The notes beneath the pieces are model-generated. The model was given only the letters and a program-made list of their open reading frames with translations. It was not told the origin of the DNA and searched no databases. A stretch of 64,000 nucleotides of DNA from Azorinus chamasolen. Taxonomy: Eukaryota; Mollusca; Bivalvia; Cardiida; Solecurtidae. How positions within the stretch are numbered: position 1 is the first letter of the stretch; each line of letters opens with the position of its first letter. The stretch spans positions 70,650,379 to 70,714,378 of the forward strand of contig OY755236.1 in assembly GCA_963576725.1 (NCBI GenBank), given 5' to 3'. Positions 34,719 through 44,500 of the stretch are shown here, piece by piece. Made by a program: the position numbers and the translations under genes.

Positions 34719-35209
34719 TCTCCACATATTTTGGTTAAAAATGCATCCTTCTTGTTTAGGAATCCATCAGAGTTGGATAAAAGAACTTTTAAAAAGCAAT
34801 GTTAGCTATTTACATCCTTCAAACACTAAACATCCTTTTTCGGAAAGGGTGGCTCCAGCTCCTCTGCTAGCCCCTCGCATTGTCATTATTATATATGATA
34901 ATGTATTATTATTATTGTGCAAACACGTTTTCACATGTAGTTTGCTTCTTCTTCTCCTTCCTCTTCTTCTTCAATAATGGCAAACATTCAATACTGAACT
35001 CTATGGTCATGCTTTGGGTGTTGATTGTCATTCAAAGCTACTTTGTTCACCCGGAATCCCAATAAGATAAAAAATCAGTTTGCCATGTTCCTTTGACCGC
35101 AATCTCTACCAAGATATATTCTGTACAGAACGGATGGAGTTTATTTATTTATACAACAAGAAAAAATGCTAGAGAAACTACAGTGAGTGGATGTCCATGC
35201 AGATAATAA

Positions 35210-35965
35210 ATTGTTGCTGTTGTTGTTGGTTGGCTTTAGTTACATGCAAGTTGTTACATTTCCCTATGTTGAAGGACATCTTTGCTCCCACAAAGACAAA
35301 CGATCTAAGCCCTGCTGAAAACAAATACAGTGGCAGATGCTGACCTGATGGGCCTACACAGTCATCAGCTAAAAGACAAACTTTAGAGTCTTTAGTGGAT
35401 GGCAAATCGTTAATATAGAGCAGAAATAGGGGCGATCCATTTCCACGAAATACCCGCACTAAACCCAAAGCTTCACTCACGATGCCATAGTGAGATACAT
35501 TGTAGTTTCAGTAGGAGCCTTCAATGGTGGACTACATCAAAAGCCTTACTGAAATCCATGGTGGCTATATCAACACGACCTCCCTGCAGTGACGAGGTTA
35601 AATCATGAATAAACCCACAAATTGGGTCTCACAGGATCTCCCTGCATGGAAGCCATGCTGAATGTCCACCAGGATGCTGGAGCTGTCAAGCATGTTGCTC
35701 ACAACATTGTACTCCAATAGCTTACTGGAAATACATGTTTAGAGACACTGATCGATAATTACTTGCCAAGTATTTCTCTCCTTTGTTGACAATAGGCGAG
35801 ACAAATGCTTGAGACCAATCTGATGGGCTTGTACCATATCTAAGAGATTTGTTGAATCGTGTTGTGAAGATGGGTGCTAATTCATAAGAACATTCTTTCA
35901 AAATCCTTGGTTTAATCTGACTAGGATCGGATGCTTTATTAGGGTTTAAGTTTGTCAGGAGTTTT
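35210..35965 (-). pseudogene. Decayed non-LTR reverse transcriptase fragment (CR1/Jockey-like)
   Basis: On the minus strand, with frame changes, one can read NPNKASDPSQIKPRILKEC, then QAFVSPIVNKGEKYLASNYR, DFSKAFDVV and LLYINDLPSTKDSKVCLLAD plus D. These correspond to conserved RT blocks of LINE elements; the catalytic FADD-type box reads LADD. Several frameshifts and missing pieces show it is dead. It is unrelated to the neighbouring genes. Confidence 0.8.
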
Positions 35966-36750
35966 CAACACCATATCTGGTAACTTTAATATTGGGCATA
36001 TTTTATATGAACTAGGCCGCCCAAGATCTGACAGCTTTGGACTAGGATCAACTTCAACCTTATATTCAGAACTTGATTTCAATACACCATTTTCCCTTAA
36101 GGGAACAACACCACTGGAATCATTGCGATTTGAGCTTTAATATATTTTCAGTTTTGGAATTATATTAGAATTCTATATGTATTATTATAATTATTATTAT
36201 TGGATCCAGATCATATGTTGTGCATCCTGGCATCAGATTATTGTCTGAGTGTTCAGACACCTAATCTGCCCTCTCCACCAGTTTGTAAAACTGAATAATT
36301 CAATCTGACACCATTTTAATAACTTCAAAACTGCTCCTTGCACTATTTGCCTAAGTTTGTCTACTAAGGGTAAGTATTGAAAGTAATTTAGTTGCTTTGC
36401 CAAATGGATCAGGCTAAGTGTTGCCCAAACAAAAAATAATTAATCCGTTACTCCATGAATATTCATGAAAGAAGTAATGACGTTATGAATGTTAATTAGA
36501 TTAATTTTAGAATGGTCTATTAACACATGAAACTTTTGCCAAAGCAGAAACTGTAGAATCAGATCTATATTATTCCATAAGCAAATAGAGCAGACCCTGT
36601 TCAGACGGCTCCCATATGGTCTGATCTGGGTATACTCTGTTTGATATGGCATAGAAGGGCGTATTTATAGAGTAAAATGTTGAGCATAATAAATGTTAAC
36701 ACATGACTTCAAATAACATTTCCCTCATTTAAACGTCTTTTAACGTATTT

Positions 36751-36818
36751 GCAAACAAAACAGAACTAGATCAGACGGCTCCGATAGGAATAGTCTGATC
36801 ATGGTCTGCTCTGTTTGC
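36751..36818. repeat. Family A MITE hairpin
   Basis: Arms GCAAACAAAACAGAAC and GCTCTGTTTGC. A second copy with a shortened apex is at about 36582-36643. Confidence 0.78.
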
Positions 36819-37005
36819 TTTTGGCATGATATAGATCTGATTCTACATCTTTTTATCAAAACAAACCTTTTCCTCGAATATACTTACATTATAAACATTC
36901 AGCCAATCACGGAGTCATTATTTCTTACATGGATATTGGACAGGGATAGGGTTAACCCGTTCCTCCATAAGTATGCCTTTCTACGCCTCTGTAATAGTCA
37001 CTTCT

Positions 37006-37070
37006 TGAAACCATTGTGATAAATAGAGCATTGCTCAGGAGCAAATGCTCTATTTATCACAATGGCTTCA
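37006..37070. repeat. Family B MITE hairpin
   Basis: Palindrome TTGAAACCATTGTGATAAAT with the apex reduced on one side (TTGCTCAGGAGCAAA). Left end TTAACCCGTTCC at about 36952, right end AAGGGTTAA near 37173. Confidence 0.85.
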
Positions 37071-37338
37071 ATACTACACAATTCTAACATTTTCCTTTTC
37101 TGTAGTTAATGCTCCTTTTTGGTAGATTTATTCAAAGAGGTTAGGTCTAAAACAGCCTACGAGGGAAGGGTTAAGACAGGTATACTGTGTATCCCCTTTA
37201 CTTCATGAATATTCATGTCAGCAACGATGACCAAAATAATCATGAATATTAATTACATGAATTTTTACAATAGCACATGAACTCAGGAAAATTTGGCCAT
37301 GACAAAAACTGTAGAACCAGGCCTATATTATTCCATAT

Positions 37339-37407
37339 GCAAATATAGCAGACCTTGATCAGACTGCTTGGATAGGAGTCGTCTGGTGTTGGCCTGCTCT
37401 GCTTGCA
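37339..37407. repeat. Family A MITE hairpin, diverged
   Basis: Left arm GCAAATATAGCAGACC; right arm GCCTGCTCTGCTTGC. It lies about 125-195 bases past the stop of the downstream lectin cassette. Confidence 0.7.
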
Positions 37408-37531
37408 AAAGCATGGACAGGCTTATATATGGAGCAAAGTTTTACTCAATAAGCAACAAAGTCGGATTCAAGAGAACGTTTTATTTCTAAATTGGGTTGG
37501 TAATTTGAACATTTCTGACCACATTACAGCG

Positions 37532-37773
37532 TTAAGACCTTTGGCAAATAAAATCGTAATTACTGGTGCATTTGGCGTCGTGCATGTAATGATCCGACCC
37601 GCCATACATGATCACACAATCTTCGTCATGGCCACTGGAATAGTGGTCTGGCTGATGCTTTTTCTTGTCCCAGTCCGTATCGGCACTGAATCTCTGACCG
37701 TTCTCCCAGTAGAACGTATTGTTCTTAAAGCGGTCTTGACCTCCAATCCAAAAGGACGAATGATGTTTTGAGT
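37532..37773 (-). CDS. Second lectin cassette, C-terminal half exon
   Basis: Acceptor TTTCATGGCAG, phase 1; 242 bases to the stop. It holds WIGG, QPD, EDCVIMYGGSDHYMHDAKC and FICQRS, the conserved end of a CTLD. Confidence 0.9.
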
Positions 37774-40198
37774 CTGCCATGAAAGAATAACGAATACTTG
37801 GTCCAAAAATAACTATTCCACACTTCCTCCATAAATACGTCATTCTTCACCTTTACAGAGTCGACCGGGTCAGATGTCATAATTTCATGCCAACTTCATG
37901 TAAATGCTTAGCCCTTTTGTTTGCTTCAGTACTTGATTTTTTTTCTTAAACACAGTGATATTGTCAAAATGTTTGGATCCTGTTCAGATACCGAGCTACT
38001 CGGCATCTCACATGGAGCCAAGCTGTCTCCAAATGTTATCGACGATTCGCCGATGGCGACGACATGGTTAACTTTAAGTTCAGTTACAAAATTACTACAA
38101 TTACAACATTATTAACTGCCTATTTTTACAAAAATGATTCTTCTACATTTGTTTCTTCAAAACCTGACGATTATAAAGGCCGCTCTTCACCGACCACTTA
38201 GGCCTACATATAATGAATAAATACGGATGTTGTAACCATTTACTCCATTAATATTCATTTTAGAAATAATGACATCATGAATACTAAATTATTAAATTAA
38301 AGGAAATAATGCCCATGACAGAAACTGTAGAGTCATACTTATTTACATTATTTCATAAGCTAACGGAGCAGACCCTGACCAGGAACCTTCTGATCTTGGG
38401 CTTCTCTGTTTGCAAAGGTAAATGGTTAACCTTTCACCTAAAAGACAAGTTTAACACCTTTGGAAACAGAGTAGACTCTTGCTTGTATATGAAATAATAA
38501 ACGAATCAGCAGTTTTTGCCATGATCAAAATGTTCTCCGTGAATATGTCATTATAGAATTATTCTGATTGATATTCGTGATGTCATTATTTGATATTCGT
38601 GATGTTATTATTTGATATTCGTGATGCCATTATTTCTTACAAGAGTTTTCATGAGATGTATACTTAATGCAAAACGAAAGTGATACAGAAAGCTTCGATA
38701 GGAGCTCTCTGAAAAAAACATTCGTATTTCATTAAGCTATCTTATGTTTCAACCATTTCCCTAATATAAACGCCTTTTCACGCATTTGCAAACAGAGCAG
38801 ACAAGATCAAATGGATCCTACAGGTTTGCTCTGTTTGCTAAAATAATTCGATTAGGAATTTGATAGATTTGTTACTTTAGTTTCTAAAACGGCTATGTAA
38901 AATGTTCCACCTTCCATATTTCATTATAACTATTCTTCCCAAGAATGAATTTGGAATAACTATAGAAAAGAGAATATGTTAATTAGATTACTTTTAGATT
39001 GTCACTTTACACAGAGGGTAACTACTACACGCACCCAGTTCACTGTTCACACGACCTGAACCTCGCCAAAGGCGCCCCCGGAGCTTGGTAACCCGTGTAG
39101 ACCCACACCATCCGCAATAGATGGCGTCTGACCAGGGTCCGCATTGTTTTACACTCGTTAATTTTATTATCTGACAGAGTTAACTATACTGTGTCTGTGA
39201 TACTGCAATAGGTCTATGTGTACATTGTTTCTCATGGCTAACATACTCATGATACTAAGCATAGGGAAAAACATAACAAAATGTACATTGTATACTTACT
39301 TCTTTCTTATCCTGCTTATAAAACTAATGCATTTATTCATACTATTTTTAAATGATTAGCATAGATATACGGTGCTTTATTCTGTATTAAAAAGCCTCCA
39401 ATGCGAACCAAGGCAATATATAACATGCAAAATTATAAAATGTTGGTCAAGGTAGAAACAAACAGATTTCACCAAAACATAATAATCGTACTAAAACGTT
39501 TTTTTGAATACAACACCATTAGCTGTTTAAATGCAGGACACGCACGCACTGCCATTTGTAAAATTTGTGGACCCAGACCAGAAGGCCCATAAGTAAACTC
39601 TTTGATCATGGATTGCACTGTTTAATCCATTACCTCAAAGGCTATTTTAGATACTACCTTTTTAATAAATCTACCGAAAAGGAGCATTCACTAGACAAAA
39701 GGATTTTTTTAGAATTTTGTAGTAGTTTGAGACCATTGTGATAAATAGAGCATTTGCTCCTATAGGAGCAAATGCTCTATTTATCACAATGGTTTCACAA
39801 AGTGACTGTTACAGAGTCTTCAAAAGTCGTCAATATGAGGGAATGGGTTAAAACCATATGTTGTGACCACTCTCGAAAAGACGATTCTAAAGAGTGGTAA
39901 CTGTTACACAACATAGGGTTTGGTGGAGAAATGCCGACTTTAGTATCTGAGTACGCGCATTTGTCTGTTGCCCTCAATTATACGAGTATTTATGTAATGT
40001 TACCATAGTGATTGACATATTGCCTGAGTGTCTCTGCCTTTTGGAGTGTTTCTAAAAGCACGAGCCCAGTGCCTTCTTTCTCGCATAGTGCCTTTGCCTG
40101 TGTCCAGTGTACGCCTTGTCCACTGTGTATCCGCAGACACAGTCCATCACCGACCGATTTATACCCTCCATAAGTGTTACAAACGTAACTGGGCGTCA
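37532..40198 (-). CDS. Second C-type lectin domain cassette (two exons, 5' end not found)
   Basis: Two exons (40198-40004 and 37773-37532) make one C-type lectin domain. The first half is a long-form CTLD (GDGLCLRIHSG, VHWTQAKALCEKEGTG). The second half has FWIGGQDRFKNNTFYW, the sugar-site motif QPD (HQPDHYSSG) and ends YDFICQRS-stop. QPD is usually linked to galactose-type binding; the second Ca-site motif is HD (MHDAKC) rather than ND. The cassette opens in phase 1, like the lectin exons of the upstream gene. I found no signal-peptide exon between 40.2 and 41.2 kb. It is either a separate gene with a missed first exon or an alternative 3' end spliced from the stalk exon at 46953. Confidence 0.8.
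38652..38742. repeat. Family C MITE, degenerate
   Basis: ATACTTAATGCAAAACGAAAG and CATTCGTATTTCATTAAG arms; apex AAGCTTCGATAGGAGCTC. Just upstream is a 20-21-base triplet repeat (GATATTCGTGATGTTATTAT, about 38572-38638). Confidence 0.7.
38788..38839. repeat. Family A MITE hairpin, shortened
   Basis: Arms GCAAACAGAGCAGAC and GCTCTGTTTGC; most of the apex is deleted. Confidence 0.75.
39727..39797. repeat. Family B MITE hairpin
   Basis: TTGAGACCATTGTGATAAAT with apex GCTCCTATAGGAGC. The whole element runs from about 39624 (TTTAATCCATTACC) to about 39850 (GAATGGGTTAA). Confidence 0.9.
39852..39975. repeat. Family I repeat (copy 2)
   Basis: TTGTGACCACTCTCG, AGACGATTCTAAAGAGTGG and CACAACATAGGGTTTGGTGG match the copy at 57753-57870 over roughly 115 bases. 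It lies just inside the intron after the first exon of the second lectin cassette. Confidence 0.82.
40004..40198 (-). CDS. Second lectin cassette, N-terminal half exon
   Basis: Acceptor CTGTTTCAG and donor G|GTAACA bound 195 bases, phase 1 to phase 1. It encodes YVCNTYGGYKSVGDGLCLRI and ALCEKEGTGLVLLETLQKAE. Confidence 0.85.
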
Positions 40199-40582
40199 CT
40201 GAAACAGTCCAACATGCATTATATAATGTGAGGGTTTAGTCAATATTTTTCGTGCAGCATCGTAGTGCTAAGCATAAACACGCATTCAGATATATTGAAT
40301 GTAAATGAAGGAACGGTTAAGCTATACCGACTAGGAGATGCTGAACGAATTTTTTTTGTCGAATTGCACGTCCATACTCACACCAGAAAGTTTCTCTCAG
40401 TACCTATTTATAAAAAAAACAAACGATTTTAACCCTACATATTTACCCTGCAGTATATTTCGAAGCCCTTGTATACATGCGTCTTGTCACAATATTAAAA
40501 AGATTTTCACATGAAATTTGCATTCGTAATCAAACTTTTAAAGACAATCATTCTGTACATAGAGGTTCTTACATGAGTGTTC

Positions 40583-40871
40583 ATTTAAGAAATGAATGAC
40601 GTGCCCCCGGTGTTCATGAGGTTATGCAACGCATAGCTTTACGAGCAAAGTTAGTGAAGCCCGAAGGGCTTCACGTAAATCTTTGCTCGTAAAGCTATGC
40701 GTTGCATAACCTCATGAACACCGGGAGCACGTCATTCATTTCTTATATTTATATTCCATTGTATTTCTTATATTTCAACGGATCGGATATTGAAATGAAC
40801 GTTCATGGGAAAATGCAACTTTCTTTTTAGAATAAGGTTATATAAGGACGTTGCAGGGCGAATGTAAATAT
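40583..40871. repeat. 289-bp element with 61-bp hairpin arms (family F, copy 1)
   Basis: Arms begin AAATGAATGACGTGC and close through GTGAAGCCCGAAGGGCTTCA. The right part is GGAAAATGCAACTTTC to GGGCGAATGTAAAT. The same element lies at 42433-42721 with about four base differences. The left arm has one mismatch (CCC for CTC). Confidence 0.93.
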
Positions 40872-41181
40872 TACAAATTGTTTTTATGAAACGAGTTTAC
40901 GATAATAATATGGCACTAACTTTAGCGAGTGTAATATTCATTATAGAAAACGAGTTTCATGAAAACAATTTATAATGATCACGAATGTAAGATTCTTCTT
41001 ATCGCATAACCCTTAAAAGTGCCATAAAAGTGAAACAGACTTTATCTGACGACTGTTTTGGTTATCGTTTACAGCGTAATACAGTCAGATTCAAACTGCT
41101 TATTTGAATAAAAGATGCACTAGTGCATTTCCGCGATTTACGGCACTCTGTTTCGACATTCACACACGGCAGATTATGTGA

Positions 41182-41504
41182 TTAAATATTCATAGTGTGC
41201 ATGCAAAGAACAGGAGTTTTCCCCCACTCCCTACCGGGTTGCCTAACGTCCGAATATTCGCATATGTAACCATAGTCTCCAATCCAGCACGTATTGTCAT
41301 GCCAGCGATAATGGTCCCTTGGTATGATCATCACACAGTTCTGGGGGTCGTGCGAGCTGTCATCGGGCTGCTGGTTCTTGTAGACGTCATCATGACCTCC
41401 CCAATTGGTGTAACTAAACTGGTGGCCGTCAGTCCAGTAGAACGTGCTGGTGTCGTGAATGTCCCGTCCCCCGATCCAGTAAGCAAATTGGACATTTTGT
41501 GTAG
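41182..41504 (-). CDS. Ly6-lectin exon 9, second half of the lectin domain and stop
   Basis: 323 bases. FAYWIGGRDIHDTSTFYWTD, NQQPDDSS, QNCVMIIPRDHYRWHDNTCW and GYICEYSD complete the CTLD. About 20 unrelated residues follow before the stop at 41182-41184. The exon is flanked by two copies of the 289-bp family F hairpin element. Confidence 0.9.
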
Positions 41505-44500
41505 CTAGAAGATTCGGTTAATGTTTCGCATCATTACTTTTTCACAACACAAAATGTCCTGTGCAGTCTATGACCCTAATAAATAAAATCCCGTATGTTG
41601 CATAAATTTTGTTTACTATACCATTGATATAGATATAAAAATCTGCATTATACTGAATTTTATTTATTATTTTATGCAAATTGTTCATGACATATAGACG
41701 TAGTGCTGAAATATTTCCAAATTAATCATCGAAAAAGAGGTAGCTTAATACAGGTCAAAAGTAATGCAGAAACCTCATATATGAGTTTTCTGTATTACTC
41801 TAACCCTGCATTAAGCAATCACTTGTTTTTAAGATTCTTATGTTCAATAATAAATGGCCGCTTAAGACAGATTTTACGGAATTGTGCAAAGCACATGTGG
41901 TATAGAACTCATATACACGACAATATATTTGTAGAACATATATTGTTCAAACACACCTATACTTCGTGAATAGTGAATGCAAAACCTGAACACCCTTAAT
42001 CCTGTCCCTCATGGGCTATCTTTAGATCCAACCTCTTTGAATAAATCTACCAAAAAGGAGCATTAACTAGAGAAATGGATTGTTTTAGAATTTTGTAGTT
42101 CTGAAACCATTGTGATAAATAGAGCATTTGCTCATTAGGAGCAAATGCTCTATTTTCGTTTAGAAGCCATTGGCTAGCAGCTTGGAATCTGATTAAATGC
42201 CACATTACTCTGCATCTCATGTGGATCCAAACTGCTTGCAAATGCGAGTCAAGAATAGCGGAATATTGGCTGATACAATTAAACAAAACGTTCGCCATGT
42301 CGTACTTTCGAATTTCGGTTTCCCGACTGAGTTATACTCACGATTTGAATTAACCTGCGTACTTGTACATAGAAACTTGGTTTTCACGCATCATCCATTT
42401 AGCTGTTGAAATGTTTCGATTTGTCACGTGTGATTTAAGAAATGAATGACGTGCTCCCGGTGTTCATGAGGTTATGCAACGCATAGCTTTACGAGCAAAG
42501 TTAGTGAAGCCCGAAGGGCTTCACGTAAATCTTTGCTCGTAAAGCTATGCGTTGCATAACCTCATGAACACCGGGAGCACGTCATTCATTTCTTATATTT
42601 ATATTCCATTGTATTTCTAATATTTCAACGGATTGGGTATTGAAATGAACGTTCATGGGAAAATGCAACTTTCTTTTTAGAATAAGGTTATATAAGGACG
42701 TTGCAGGGCGAATGTAAATATATATACATGGTGACAATTTTACTCTTGTTTAGATTAATATTTCAGTATCATATCGTTGTATTTCTCTTTTACAGACACT
42801 TGGTCTACCTGTAATGACTTGTTCCACAAGATCGTTTTTCTGTAAGCTGTCAATTGTAACCAGGTTATCCCCCATTGCGGCACATGCTGCTTGTGCCCCT
42901 GCCCACGTGACATTGTGGTCAGTGACAACCTTGATACAAAGTCCCGTCTTTACATCTTGATGATGATCATTCGGACATTGTAATCCTAAAACACAAGTAG
43001 ATACAGAGTTAACCAAAGGTTGGTCATAATATATGTAGTTTAACACTGACATGTATCGATGTTGAATTTGTAAAATGCAGAACTACTCATTGCCATGCAA
43101 ATCTGGTAAGACTTTGACCACTTACCCCATAAATATTCATGATAGACTATACCTATTGTGTATATTAATTGTTTATATTCTTATGTAAAACAAGGCGGAG
43201 ATCAGCAGGGCACAAGTTAGACAAATATCCGTTACACAAGTTTACTCCTAACCCCCAATGTAAAAATAACGTCTGCTCCAATTCGGACCTGGGACAATTT
43301 TGAGTATACATATACATGTATGTATATATTCCCGGTTCAACCAAGCTTAAAAGCTGCTTTAGAGAAACTATTGGCCGAGTATCAAGCACATTGGATCCAG
43401 ATAAGACATCGAGTGACTCGGCGTCTCATCTGGATCCATACTGTTTGCAGATGCGTGTCAGGTCGCGATTACCGCGATGAGGGTTCAGCATGGAACAGGT
43501 TAAAAACGGGGACACCAAAGGAATATACCAGGCGGAGATCAGCATGGAACAGGTTAAAAACGGGGACACCAAAGGGATATACCAGGCGGAGATAAGCATG
43601 GAACAGGTTAAAAACGGGGACACCAAAGGGATATACCAGGCGGAGATAAGCATGGAACAGGTTATAAACGGGGGACAGTAAGGGGATTTACTAGGCGGAG
43701 ATCAGCAGGGAACAGGTTGAAAACGGGGACACCAAAGGGATATGCCACGCGGAGATCAGCATGGAACAGGTTATAAACGGGGGACAGTAAGGGGATTTAC
43801 TAGGCGGAGATCAGCAGGGAACAGGTTAGAAACGGGTGACACTAAGGGGATTTACCAGGTGGAGATAAGCAAGGAACAGGTTAAAACGGATGACACCAAG
43901 GGAATATACCAGATGGAGATCAGCAGGGAACGGGTTGAAAACGGGTGACATCAAGGGGATATACCAGGTGGAGATACGCATGGAACATGTTAAAAACGGG
44001 TGACACCAAAGGGATATACCAGGTTGAGATAAGCAGAGAACAGGTTAAAAACGGGTGGCACCAAGGGGATATACCAGGCGGATATCAGAAGTGGCACAGG
44101 TTAGAAACGGGTGACCCCATTGGTATATACCAGGCGGACATCAGCAGGGAACAGGTTAGAAAAGGATGACACAAAAGGGATATTCAAGATTGAGATCAGC
44201 AGGGAGCATGTTAAAAACGGGTGACGCCAAGGGGATATACAAGGCGGATATCAGCAGGGAACATGTTAGAAACAGATGACACCAAGGGAATATACCAGAT
44301 GGAGATCAGCAGGGAACATGTTAAAAATGGGTGAAACCAAGGGGATATACTAGATGGAGATCAGTAGGGAAAAGGTTAAATATGGATGATACAAAGGGTA
44401 TATACCAGGCGGATATCAGCAGGGAACATGTTAGAAAAGGATGACACCAAGGGGATATACCAGATGGAGATCAGCAGAGAACATGTTAAAAACGGGTGGT

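Larger units (their letters stand above)
31779..37531. other. Intergenic region between the FAM234-like gene and the lectin cassette
   Basis: No host gene was recognised. It holds a mildly CpG-containing stretch upstream of the FAM234 start (31.8-32.7 kb), poly-G at about 32.88 kb, a GACAGACA repeat zone (33.16-33.36 kb), an ACAAGAGG-type fragment, a TTA/poly-T/poly-G tract, a reverse transcriptase relic and hairpin MITEs. Confidence 0.6.

Noticed and set aside
34573..34977. 134-residue frame rich in Ile/Phe/Gly
   Set aside because: It is a translation of a TTA/poly-T/poly-G microsatellite and its flanks.
40204..41180. Signal-peptide first exon for the distal lectin cassette
   Set aside because: Several ATGs on the minus strand were tried; each hits a stop early or lacks a hydrophobic core and a donor in phase 1.
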